Part shown: positions 7,219 to 13,417 of the stretch, one piece after another | Layout of the letters: every line of letters begins with the position of its first letter | Numbering within the stretch: position 1 is the first letter of the stretch | DNA from: CADCVW01 sp035644935 | GTDB taxonomy: Bacteria > Pseudomonadota > Alphaproteobacteria > Sphingomonadales > Sphingomonadaceae | NCBI GenBank assembly: GCA_035644935.1 | Contig: DASQNO010000088.1 | Coordinates: forward strand, 1-13,417 | Direction of reading: 5' to 3' | Length of the DNA: 13,417 bases | Position numbers and translations under genes: made by a program | The notes under the pieces: generated by a model | Databases searched by the model: none | Seen by the model: the letters and a program-made list of their open reading frames with translations, nothing else | What the model was told of the DNA's origin: nothing

Positions 7219-7247
7219 TTGATCGGGTCTGCCGAGGCTCCTTAGAT
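7219..7247 (+). promoter_or_regulatory. Weak candidate dnaA promoter
   Basis: TTGATC (7219-7224), a 17-base spacer, then TTAGAT (7242-7247). The spacing is ideal, but the boxes match consensus at only four and three of six positions. If real, the dnaA leader would be about 120 bases and would include one GANTC site and the hairpin at 7302-7320. Confidence 0.25.
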
Positions 7248-7301
7248 GACGGGGTCGGGCAGTGATTCTGCCGGGCATGCACAGAATGAAGAAAGAGCGT
7301 C

Positions 7302-7320
7302 CCAGCGGGTGTTTCGCTGG
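7302..7320 (+). other. Small hairpin in the dnaA leader
   Basis: CCAGCG (7302-7307) and CGCTGG (7315-7320) form a six-bp stem with a seven-base loop, ending 56 bases before the TTG start of dnaA. It has no T-tract, so it is not a terminator. A role in leader folding is possible but unproven. Confidence 0.35.
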
Positions 7321-7363
7321 TTGGGAGAGCTTTGTGCCGGCGAAACCGGTGCCGCTGGCGAGT

Positions 7364-7376
7364 GGGAGGCGTGGGG
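7364..7376 (+). promoter_or_regulatory. Ribosome binding site of dnaA, fixing a TTG start
   Basis: GGGAGG (7364-7369) is an almost full Shine-Dalgarno seven bases before TTG 7377-7379. In-frame GTG codons at 7362 and 7371 are badly placed relative to it, and the TTG at 7332 has none. Confidence 0.75.
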
Positions 7377-8771
7377 TTGAAAGAAGCTTTGCAACGTACT
7401 CCCGTATCGCCGGACGCCGAGGCGGCTTCGCCCGCCGACGCCGCTTGGGACGCAATCCGCACCGGCCTTCGCCGCGATTGCGGCGCGCGCACATTCGACA
7501 ACTGGCTGAAACCCATCACGCTCGGCGCGATCGACGCCGAAGCGGGCTCGGTCACGCTGAACCTCCCGTCGCGGTTCATGGCCGAGTGGGTGGAAACGCA
7601 TTTCGGCGAGCGGCTGCGGCTGGCCTGGAAGACGCTGCTACCGGCCGTGCGCGACGTACGGATCGCGGTCGGCAACGACGGCGCACCTTTGGTCGAGGTC
7701 GTCGAGGCCGCCGTCGAAGCCGAAGAGGCCGCTCCTGCGGCAGCAAGCCATCACGGCTTTGAACCGCGCTACCGGTTCGAAACGTTTGTGGTCGGCAAAG
7801 CCAACGAAGTCGCCGCCACCGCCGGCCGCACGCTGGCGACCGCGGACACGCTGGCGTTTAATCCGCTGTTTATCCACGGCGGCACCGGACGCGGCAAGAC
7901 GCATATCCTGCATTCGATCGGCCAATTGTTCCTGGAGACGCGGCCGGGCGCTAAGGTTGTGTCGATGTCGGCCGAGCGCTTCATGCTCGAATTCGTCGCG
8001 GCGATCCGCCAGAACGACACGATCGGTTTCAAGCAGCGGCTGCGGTCCGCCGACCTTTTGTTGATCGACGATGTTCAGTTCATCGCCGGCAAGGAGTCGA
8101 CGCAGGAAGAGTTCTTCCACACGATGAACGAGATCATTTCGGCCGGCCGGCGGCTGGTGATCACGTCCGACCGTGCGCCGCAGGACTTGGACGGGATCGC
8201 ACCGCGCATCCTGTCGCGCCTAAGCTGGGGCTTAGTCGCCGACGTCAACGCGCCCGACCTTGAGCTGCGAATGAACATCATCGCCAAGAAGCTGGAAGCG
8301 TTGCCCGACGTGCGCATGCCGGATGAAGTGGTGAACTTCCTGGCCCGCCGGATCAGCAGCAACGTTCGCGAGCTGGAAGGCGCGCTGCACCGCATCGCTG
8401 CTTATGCGACGATGACCGGTCGCGCGATCGACATCCCTTTCACCGAAGAGGTGCTCGCCAACGTGCTGCGCGCCAATCAGCGGCGGATATCGGTTGACGA
8501 GATTCAGACGCGGGTAGCCGAGCATTATCGCATCCGCAAGGCGGAGATGACGTCGGCGCGCCGGGCGCGGGAGGTTGCGCGGCCTCGCCAGGTGGCCATG
8601 TACCTGTCCAAGCAGCTGACGCCGCGTTCGTTGCCCGATATCGGCCGCAGGTTCGGGGGACGCGATCACACAACGGTGATTCACGCCGTCAAGCAGATCG
8701 AGAAGCTGCGCGCCGCGGACGCCGAGCTGGACTCCGATATCCGCCTGCTCACGCGGCAGCTGGAAGCTTAG
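7377..8771 (+). CDS. dnaA: Chromosomal replication initiator protein DnaA
   Basis: AAA+ ATPase that binds DnaA boxes at the origin, opens the duplex and recruits the replicative helicase. The 464-residue product has domain I (about 20-95, AWDAIRTGLRR... FDNWLKP), a short acidic/Ala-rich linker (about 108-125), and the AAA+ domain with Walker A GGTGRGKTH (168-176), Walker B LLLIDDVQF (227-235), sensor I ITSDRAP (262-268) and the arginine-finger segment RILSRLSWG. Domain IV carries the signature DHTTVIHAVKQI (430-441). I chose TTG 7377 because GGGAGG sits seven bases upstream; the open frame extends back to 7332 but is Arg/Cys-rich and unlike the family. The domain II linker is short. It converges on the deacetylase-like gene. 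Confidence 0.97.
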   Translation: MKEALQRTPVSPDAEAASPADAAWDAIRTGLRRDCGARTFDNWLKPITLGAIDAEAGSVTLNLPSRFMAEWVETHFGERLRLAWKTLLPAVRDVRIAVGNDGAPLVEVVEAAVEAEEAAPAAASHHGFEPRYRFETFVVGKANEVAATAGRTLATADTLAFNPLFIHGGTGRGKTHILHSIGQLFLETRPGAKVVSMSAERFMLEFVAAIRQNDTIGFKQRLRSADLLLIDDVQFIAGKESTQEEFFHTMNEIISAGRRLVITSDRAPQDLDGIAPRILSRLSWGLVADVNAPDLELRMNIIAKKLEALPDVRMPDEVVNFLARRISSNVRELEGALHRIAAYATMTGRAIDIPFTEEVLANVLRANQRRISVDEIQTRVAEHYRIRKAEMTSARRAREVARPRQVAMYLSKQLTPRSLPDIGRRFGGRDHTTVIHAVKQIEKLRAADAELDSDIRLLTRQLEA

Positions 8772-8773
8772 CG

Positions 8774-8794
8774 CCGCTTTGCAAGTTTAAGCGG
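8774..8794. terminator. Possible weak hairpin between dnaA and the convergent gene
   Basis: CCGCTT (8774-8779) pairs with AAGCGG (8789-8794) across a nine-base loop, two bases after the dnaA stop. There is no T-tract on either strand. This is a modest candidate for a shared 3' end signal in the 92-base convergent gap, and nothing stronger is visible there. Confidence 0.3.
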
Positions 8795-8863
8795 TATGGA
8801 ACGACGAACGATTCGCTGCTTTCGGTCTCGACGGGCGTGACTCCCAATCTTCGGGTCGCCGGC

Positions 8864-9928
8864 TCAGATCGCGGGGATCAGATCATTGGCTTTGTTCTCC
8901 GCCATGCGGGCTAGCACGGAGAGAAGCGGCGCCTTCAAGTCCGGGTCCGCAACGGGAGCGCCCTCCAGCCAGCCGGGTGCGGCGCTAGCGAAGCTGACCG
9001 CTTCGAAATCGGAGGGATTGTCAGCGATGAACTGGCAGGTCTGCTGCAACCGGCTCTGGTTCACTCGGTTGACGCGATGGGAGGCGGGGTTTGCGCGTTC
9101 GCCTTTGATGAATTCGAACGGGTGCGTGAGGATGACCACCGTAGGCACGTCGCACGCCCGGGCTTGCCAGAGCAGCGCCTGCATTTCCGCGGCCGAGGTG
9201 GCGGTGGTGGTCAGCAACCGGTCGTAGGAGCGCGCGCCGACCTCCAGTTGGGTGTACGTCAGGACTGGCACCTCGAGCACGCCTTCGATCCAGTGTCGGC
9301 CGCCCCTGAGAACAAGCGAGTCGTCGGCTGGGCGAATAAGCCCGACGCCGACGTTGGACGCCAGGCGCAGGCCGCACGCCGCCATTGCCCGGTACACGCC
9401 GCGGCTCGCACGCAGGTTCCCCGTGCGCATCGCCACCGGCGCGGCGACGCCGTACCGGCGAAGCGTGGCAAGCCCCTCGTCGATTAGTTCGCTCAGCTCT
9501 GTTTCGGCAAGCTGATCGCAATTATCGTTCGGCGGCGAATCCGCCGATACCGACGCGCCCCATTGCGGGTCGCGGAACGTACGCCAGCAGGGGTGGACGT
9601 GGAGTTGAACGTCCTGGCGCGCCTCCAAGATGCGTTCAACGAGGCGGCGCATCGGATCATCGCCGAAATAGGTGGACTGCGTCGTTTCGACGAAAAAGGT
9701 CGCAGAAACGCCGTGCGCTGCAAACGTTTCCAGCAGAAAGCGAAGGCCGTGTTCGTCGCTGCCGACCGGGCAGGTCACGTTTTCGGGTCCGAGCGGGCGG
9801 CGATTGACCGGGTCGCCGAACGCACCGCCGATGCTGAACTCGGTGTCGATCGTGATGCATACCTGAGTCGGCACGGCGGGCCCTTGGGTCGGCGGTTGTG
9901 CCGACGCGGGGCCAGCGCTGCGGACCAT
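8864..9928 (-). CDS. Divergent polysaccharide-deacetylase-like (NodB-fold) protein
   Basis: A 354-residue protein resembling carbohydrate esterase family 4 / NodB-type deacetylases, which remove acetyl groups from sugar polymers. Visible motifs in order: TIDTE (26-30) at the motif 1 position, where classic enzymes have TFDDG; GVSATFFVE (73-81), the usual strand after motif 1; LHVHP (109-113), a His-x-His in place of the classic His-x3-His; AMRTGN (166-171) at the motif 3 position; and VVILTHPFEF (264-273) with the late His269. The fold is therefore well supported, but the metal-binding set differs from active CE4 enzymes, so activity and substrate are open. No signal peptide or membrane segment is seen, which points to a cytoplasmic location. 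The start ATG 9928 has no good Shine-Dalgarno; an internal GTG before PTQVCITIDTE is an alternative. The DUF4136 lipoprotein gene is 40 bases upstream. Confidence 0.7.
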   Translation of the reverse strand: MVRSAGPASAQPPTQGPAVPTQVCITIDTEFSIGGAFGDPVNRRPLGPENVTCPVGSDEHGLRFLLETFAAHGVSATFFVETTQSTYFGDDPMRRLVERILEARQDVQLHVHPCWRTFRDPQWGASVSADSPPNDNCDQLAETELSELIDEGLATLRRYGVAAPVAMRTGNLRASRGVYRAMAACGLRLASNVGVGLIRPADDSLVLRGGRHWIEGVLEVPVLTYTQLEVGARSYDRLLTTTATSAAEMQALLWQARACDVPTVVILTHPFEFIKGERANPASHRVNRVNQSRLQQTCQFIADNPSDFEAVSFASAAPGWLEGAPVADPDLKAPLLSVLARMAENKANDLIPAI

Positions 9929-9941
9929 AGATCCGCACCGC

Positions 9942-9971
9942 TTGATATTTTATTACGTCAGGGCTTGTCTA
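9942..9971 (-). promoter_or_regulatory. Possible promoter of the deacetylase-like gene
   Basis: Reading the minus strand, TAGACA (9966-9971, overlapping the stop of the upstream gene), an 18-base spacer, then TATCAA (9942-9947). Matches to consensus are five and four of six. The gap is AT-rich compared with its surroundings. The leader would be very short, consistent with the lack of a Shine-Dalgarno. Confidence 0.35.
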
Positions 9972-10646
9972 GCGGCGGCGTTCCGTCGGCACGGTGATCC
10001 GGACGGTCTCACCCGAACGGCCGGGAAAACCCGTGAATACCGCCTCGACGAGGTTGGGTACCAGCCGCGGCAGTTCGTCGGTCCGCGAACGCGCCTTGGC
10101 GCTGCCTTCGAAGACCGCGCGTCCGCTGCGGTCGCGAATATCGACGTCCACATAGCTGGTATAAACCGTGTAGCTGCGCACGTCGTCGAACCCGCCGAAA
10201 AGGAAGGGGTCATTCCAGCCATAGTAGAAGGGGCTGGAACGATAATAGCCAAAGCGGCTGTAGTATGGACGATAGCCGAAGCCGCCGTAGCCGAACGGGC
10301 CGTAGCCGAAGCGCGAGCGGCCGAACGCGCCGGGTATGCTGCGCACCTCCGTGCGGCCATTGTCGACCCCGTAGTCCAGGCTGACCAGCAGATTGGCGTC
10401 GGCCGCGCTGGTTGCGGGTGTGTAGCCCTCGGCTGCCAAGGATTGCCGCACGAGGTCGGCGTAGCGAGAAAATTCTAGCCCACCGCGATTAGCCTCGTTC
10501 GTGGGCTGGATGAAGAAGGTCTGCCCCGCGGGCGCGGGCATGGCCTGGAATCGGCTGACCTGCGTCGGAAGACCGGTAGCGCAGCCGGTGGCTGCGAGCA
10601 GGGCCAGCGGCGCGGTGACGTTTAAGATCTTGCGGGCGAAGGACAT
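9969..10646 (-). CDS. DUF4136-type outer-envelope lipoprotein with Gly/Tyr/Phe-rich insert
   Basis: Predicted lipoprotein of 225 residues. The N-terminus is a short basic stretch, a hydrophobic segment (TAPLALLAAT) and a lipobox-like end with Cys22 in AATGC, so lipidation at Cys22 is likely. The mature part opens with a strand-rich region (FQAMPAPAGQTFFIQP), then an SLAAEGY/ANLLVSLDYG segment and a C-terminal half with YTSYVDVDIRDRSG and LVEAVFTGFPG. This pattern is shared with DUF4136 proteins, whose function is unknown. Residues 108-153 are rich in Gly, Tyr, Phe and Arg, with FGY occurring four times. I start at ATG 10646, which has AGGAA seven bases upstream. A TTG at 10682 gives a longer frame but lies inside the predicted -10 box. 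trpS ends 93 bases upstream. Confidence 0.75.
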   Translation of the reverse strand: MSFARKILNVTAPLALLAATGCATGLPTQVSRFQAMPAPAGQTFFIQPTNEANRGGLEFSRYADLVRQSLAAEGYTPATSAADANLLVSLDYGVDNGRTEVRSIPGAFGRSRFGYGPFGYGGFGYRPYYSRFGYYRSSPFYYGWNDPFLFGGFDDVRSYTVYTSYVDVDIRDRSGRAVFEGSAKARSRTDELPRLVPNLVEAVFTGFPGRSGETVRITVPTERRR

Positions 10647-10658
10647 GGCGGAGTTCCT
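10647..10658 (-). promoter_or_regulatory. Ribosome binding site of the DUF4136-type gene
   Basis: On the minus strand AGGAA (10654-10658) is seven bases before ATG 10646. It decides this start against the upstream TTG at 10682. Confidence 0.65.
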
Positions 10659-10681
10659 GAAGGGACGCTTGTACACGAACA

Positions 10682-10710
10682 AATGTAGGGGGTCCGCGCG
10701 AGACTGCCAA
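10682..10710 (-). promoter_or_regulatory. Promoter of the DUF4136-type lipoprotein gene
   Basis: Minus strand: TTGGCA (10705-10710), a 17-base spacer, then TACATT (10682-10687). Matches are five of six for the -35 and four of six for the -10, with ideal spacing. Transcription would start near 10675, leaving a leader of about 30 bases that contains the Shine-Dalgarno. This is the best promoter match I found in the window. Confidence 0.55.
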
Positions 10711-10738
10711 GTGGCTGAAACCGTACCGAAAACGACGG

Positions 10739-11761
10739 CTAACGGCCGCGTAGTCCAAGCGCACGGTAGGCGCCGTCCAGGGCCGGCGCGGCCAGCTCCG
10801 CCGCGCGTTCCGTGCCTTTGATCAGGATCGCGTCGAGCGCCGTCTTGTCTTGCGACAAAGCCTCTAAGCGTGTCCGGATGGGCGCAAGCGTGGCGATCAG
10901 CCGATCAGCCAGCGCGGGCTTGAACACGCCGAACCCCTGGCCGGCGAAGTCGGCGAGCACGGAAGCTGGGTCGCGGCCGTCCAGCACTGCAAAGATGCGG
11001 ACGAGGTTGGCGGCCTCGGGGCGTTCGGCGAGTTCCGACATCGACTCCGGAAGGGGTGCCGGGTCGGTTTTCGCCTTGCGGATCTTGGCGGCGATGACCT
11101 CGTCGGCGTCAACGAGGTTGATGCGGCTGGCGTCCGACGGGTCGGACTTGGACATCTTCGACCGGCCGTCGCGCAACGACATAATCCGCGCCGCATCTTC
11201 GCCGATCAGCGCTTCGGGCGGTATGAACAGATTGACGTCGAAATCGGTATTGAACTTCAGCGCGATGTCGCGGGCAAGCTCGATATGCTGCTTCTGATCC
11301 TCGCCGACGGGGACGTGCGTGGCGCGGTAGACGAGCACGTCGGCGGCCTGCAGCACGGGGTAGGTAAACAGCCCGATTGAGGCGCCTTCGCGGTCCTTGC
11401 CCGACTTCTCCTTGAACTGCGTCATGCGGTTTAACCAGCCCATGCGGGCGGTGCAGTTGAGCAGCCAGGAAAGCTCGACCTGCGCGGGCACGCGGCTTTG
11501 TGGAAAAAGGATCGCGCGGTCGGGATCGATCCCGCTGGCGATCAGCGCCGCCGCCATCGCGCGGACGTTGGCGGCTAGCGTGTCGGGATCGTTGTACACC
11601 GTGATGGCGTGCAGATCGGCGAGGAAGAACAGGCATTCGCCGCCGGATCCAACATGATCCTGCAACGCCACCCAGCGCGTGATGGCGCCTAGATAATTGC
11701 CCAAGTGCAGGTTGCCTGTAGGCTGAATGCCGGAAACGATCCTCATTGCGGCGCCCGTCAT
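10739..11761 (-). CDS. trpS: Tryptophan-tRNA ligase
   Basis: Class I aminoacyl-tRNA synthetase that charges tRNA-Trp. The 340-residue product has the opening RIVSGIQPTGNLHLGNYLG, with the HIGH-class ATP-binding element as GNLHLGN (16-22), the TrpRS segment FTYPVLQAADVLVY (132-145), PVGEDQKQHIEL (151-162), and KMSKSD (202-207). The listed ATG at 11761 overlaps the murJ stop in an ATGA arrangement. A second in-frame ATG at 11746, directly before RIVSGIQ, is equally close to the family's usual N-terminus, and neither has a clear Shine-Dalgarno. It follows murJ in one operon. Confidence 0.97.
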   Translation of the reverse strand: MTGAAMRIVSGIQPTGNLHLGNYLGAITRWVALQDHVGSGGECLFFLADLHAITVYNDPDTLAANVRAMAAALIASGIDPDRAILFPQSRVPAQVELSWLLNCTARMGWLNRMTQFKEKSGKDREGASIGLFTYPVLQAADVLVYRATHVPVGEDQKQHIELARDIALKFNTDFDVNLFIPPEALIGEDAARIMSLRDGRSKMSKSDPSDASRINLVDADEVIAAKIRKAKTDPAPLPESMSELAERPEAANLVRIFAVLDGRDPASVLADFAGQGFGVFKPALADRLIATLAPIRTRLEALSQDKTALDAILIKGTERAAELAAPALDGAYRALGLRGR

Positions 11762-13332
11762 TGCGGCGTGATCTCGGCGAGCTTCTTGCGGCGGAGCAGC
11801 ACCATGATGTCGTCACGGTTCATCCCGCCGATTACCCAAGCCACGGCGAAGTAGACGACACCGCCGACCGCCACCAGCGCGGCGACGCCGAGCAGCCGGT
11901 CGGTCGTCGAGCCGATGAACCGGTCGGCGAGCACGGCGCGGACGCCGTACAACGCTGCGCCCATCGCGGCTCCGGCAAGAACCTGGCGGACCAAGCGAGA
12001 GGCAAGCCAGCCGGGAACGCGAAAGTGCCCGCGCGCGTGAAGGATGACGCCGAGCGCAAGGCAGTTCGCCCACGCCGCCAAGGCGGTGGACAAGGGTAGG
12101 GCGACGATCCCAAGGCGCGGCACGAGGACGAAGTTCGCCGCGACGCCCGCAAGTAGCGTCACCACCGCGACCACCACCGGCGTTCTAACGTCGCGCCGTG
12201 CATAGAATCCAGGAGTCAGCACCTTGATCAACACGTAAGCGGGCAGGCCGAGCACCAGTGTTGCGAGCACCGACCCCGTGATTTGCGCGTCGACGGCGGT
12301 GAAGCGGCCGCCCTCGAACAAGGCGCCTGCGATCGGCCCGGCCGCAACGGCCAGCGCGATGGTCGCGGGAATGGTTAGCAGCATGCCGAGCTCAATCGCC
12401 TGCGCCTGCACCTTGCTCGCGCCGGCGGCGTCGCTGCGGCCGATGGCCTGGCTGACGGCGGGCAGGATCGCTACGCCGAGCGCGGAGCCGATAATGGCGA
12501 GGGGAAGCTGGTTCAGGCGATCGGCCTGGCCGAGGATCAGCAACGAGCCCTCGGGCAGGCGCGTGGCGAAATAGACGTAGAAGAACTGGCTGAGGTAATA
12601 GGTGCCGCTTGCCAGCGTCGCGGGAAGCACAAGCGTGAACAGCTCGCGTACCTGCGGCGTGACACGCGGCACGCGGAGGCGCAGCGAGATGCCCGCGCGA
12701 ACCATGCTTGCCCAGCAGATGCCAAGCTGCAGCACCCCGCCGATCAGGACGGAGATCGCCATCGCACGAACCGTGGTCGCGCCGCCTTGCGGCACGAGCA
12801 GCAGCGCCCCGACCAGTGCCAGGTTGAGCAGCGCCGGCGCGAAGGCGGCGACCGCGAACTTGCCTACGGAGTTGAGAATGCCGGACACCAGCGAGACCAG
12901 GCAGATGAACACCAGATAGGGCATGGTGATGCGGGTGACGGTGACCGCGAAGTCGGTCTTGGCGGCGCTGGTGCCCCAGTCGTCGGGGACGATGAGGCCG
13001 ATCAGCAGCGGCATCGCGACCATGAACACGGCGGTGACAATCACCAGCAGCGGCAGGAAGACCGCGAGCACTTCTTCGGCGAAGCGGCGCGCGGCGGTGG
13101 TTTCGCCGTTCTCGCCGAGGCGTTGGCTGAACAGGGGAACGAAGCCCGAGGAGAAGGCCCCTTCGCCGAACAGGCGGCGGAAAAGGTTGGGAATCAGGAA
13201 GGCGAGGGTGAACACGTCGGCGGCGGCGGACGCGCCCAGGACGCGCGCGACGATGACCTCGCGCACGAAGCCCAGGACGCGGCTGACCATGGTCAGGCCG
13301 CCGATCGAGCCCATCGTCTTGTAGAGGTTCAC
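11758..13332 (-). CDS. murJ: Lipid II flippase MurJ (MviN family)
   Basis: Integral membrane protein that moves the peptidoglycan precursor lipid II from the inner to the outer face of the cytoplasmic membrane. The 524-residue product is full length and hydrophobic throughout, with a pattern compatible with the family's 14 membrane helices. The N-terminal TMVSRVLGFVREVIVARVLG carries Arg18 and Arg24, and PNLFRRLFGEGAF (48-60) carries Arg52 and Glu57, residues known to be functionally important in E. coli MurJ; Asp39 is also kept. The start is a GTG at 13332 giving MNLYK, a usual start for this family; the Shine-Dalgarno is weak. The trpS ATG overlaps its stop codon, suggesting translational coupling. 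The preceding gene ends 25 bases upstream. Confidence 0.97.
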   Translation of the reverse strand: MNLYKTMGSIGGLTMVSRVLGFVREVIVARVLGASAAADVFTLAFLIPNLFRRLFGEGAFSSGFVPLFSQRLGENGETTAARRFAEEVLAVFLPLLVIVTAVFMVAMPLLIGLIVPDDWGTSAAKTDFAVTVTRITMPYLVFICLVSLVSGILNSVGKFAVAAFAPALLNLALVGALLLVPQGGATTVRAMAISVLIGGVLQLGICWASMVRAGISLRLRVPRVTPQVRELFTLVLPATLASGTYYLSQFFYVYFATRLPEGSLLILGQADRLNQLPLAIIGSALGVAILPAVSQAIGRSDAAGASKVQAQAIELGMLLTIPATIALAVAAGPIAGALFEGGRFTAVDAQITGSVLATLVLGLPAYVLIKVLTPGFYARRDVRTPVVVAVVTLLAGVAANFVLVPRLGIVALPLSTALAAWANCLALGVILHARGHFRVPGWLASRLVRQVLAGAAMGAALYGVRAVLADRFIGSTTDRLLGVAALVAVGGVVYFAVAWVIGGMNRDDIMVLLRRKKLAEITPQ

Positions 13333-13357
13333 CCCGCGTCGGCCCCGCGAGCCGGCG

Positions 13358-13417
13358 TCACGCCTGGCCGAGCGGTTCGCCGATGCCGATCTCGCCCTGG
13401 CCGTTCTGCGCCGCGTA
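13358..13417 (-). CDS. C-terminal end of a gene, possibly secB (5' part outside the window)
   Basis: A minus-strand frame is open from the window edge to a TGA at 13358-13360. It encodes the last 19 residues of a protein, YAAQNGQG... ending GEPLGQA, which is Gln/Gly/Glu-rich and flexible-looking. It sits 25 bases before murJ on the same strand. In sphingomonads I expect secB, the export chaperone, in this place, and a polar low-complexity tail would fit SecB. The piece is too short to prove it by sequence, so the name rests mainly on position. Confidence 0.45.
   Translation of the reverse strand, partial: YAAQNGQGEIGIGEPLGQA

Larger units (their letters stand above)
7060..7363. other. Non-coding region upstream of dnaA
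   Basis: About 300 bases with no supportable gene. It holds three GANTC sites (7089-7093, 7103-7107, 7264-7268), the recognition sequence of the alphaproteobacterial cell-cycle methylase CcrM. It also holds a relatively AT-rich patch at about 7180-7212, flanked by the inverted pair TGTCA (7180-7184) and TGACA (7205-7209), and a small hairpin at 7302-7320. No good match to the DnaA box TTATCCACA is present, so it does not look like an origin of replication. The dnaA promoter should lie here, but only a weak candidate is visible. Confidence 0.6.

Noticed and set aside
7262..7762. An open frame on the plus strand overlapping the dnaA leader and 5' end
   Set aside because: It is Arg/Gly-rich, has no Shine-Dalgarno and overlaps dnaA in another frame; typical shadow frame in GC-rich DNA.
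7870..7878. A DnaA-box-like TTATCCACG inside dnaA
   Set aside because: It encodes the conserved LFIHGGTG of the Walker A region, is a single site, and there is no cluster of boxes nearby. It is best explained as coding sequence, not an origin element.
10726..10752. Short stem around the trpS stop followed by a few T residues as a trpS terminator
   Set aside because: Only four to five base pairs and a four-base T-run; too weak to call.
1..13417. Mobile element, prophage, toxin-antitoxin, CRISPR or defence system
   Set aside because: Genes are dense, collinear housekeeping genes with uniform base composition. I saw no transposase, integrase, direct-repeat array, small toxin/antitoxin pair or tRNA attachment site on either strand.

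Overview
The window looks like ordinary chromosome from a GC-rich alphaproteobacterium, most likely of the order Sphingomonadales. This rests on gene order (rpsT beside dnaA; ubiE-ubiB-coaBC-dut-moeB; a gene ending like secB, then murJ and trpS), on the style of the proteins, and on the high GC. The assignment is an inference from gene order and protein motifs; no database search was possible. Nearly all of the sequence is coding. I see no insertion sequence, prophage, CRISPR array, tRNA or rRNA.

Layout. (1) 1-1002, plus strand: the 3' end of topA, meeting moeB tail to tail. A long hairpin lies between them and holds the moeB stop codon in its loop. (2) 1024-5753, minus strand: a tight operon read ubiE, ubiB, coaBC, dut, moeB. 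Its junctions are 4-base overlaps or gaps of a few bases, and several genes start with GTG or TTG. It covers two steps or factors of ubiquinone biosynthesis, two steps of coenzyme A synthesis, dUTP removal, and activation of a ubiquitin-like sulfur carrier. (3) 5809-8771, plus strand: mutM, rpsT with a textbook rho-independent terminator, a roughly 320-base non-coding stretch, then dnaA starting at a TTG. (4) 8864-13417, minus strand: read from the right edge, a gene tail that may be secB, then murJ and trpS (overlapping start and stop), a DUF4136-type lipoprotein with a good promoter of its own, and a divergent polysaccharide-deacetylase-like protein that converges on dnaA.

How the genes work together. 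Most are housekeeping genes for replication initiation (dnaA), DNA topology (topA), DNA and nucleotide quality control (mutM, dut), translation (rpsT, trpS), cell-wall precursor flipping (murJ), and respiratory quinone and cofactor synthesis. The two least understood genes are the lipoprotein at 9969-10646, with its Gly/Tyr/Phe-rich insert, and the deacetylase-like protein at 8864-9928, with a non-standard metal site. They are adjacent on the same strand.

I found no evidence of an undescribed multi-gene system. The observations worth following are small-scale: the dnaA leader and TTG start, the topA/moeB hairpin, the MutM zinc-finger spacing, and the two poorly characterised envelope-type genes.
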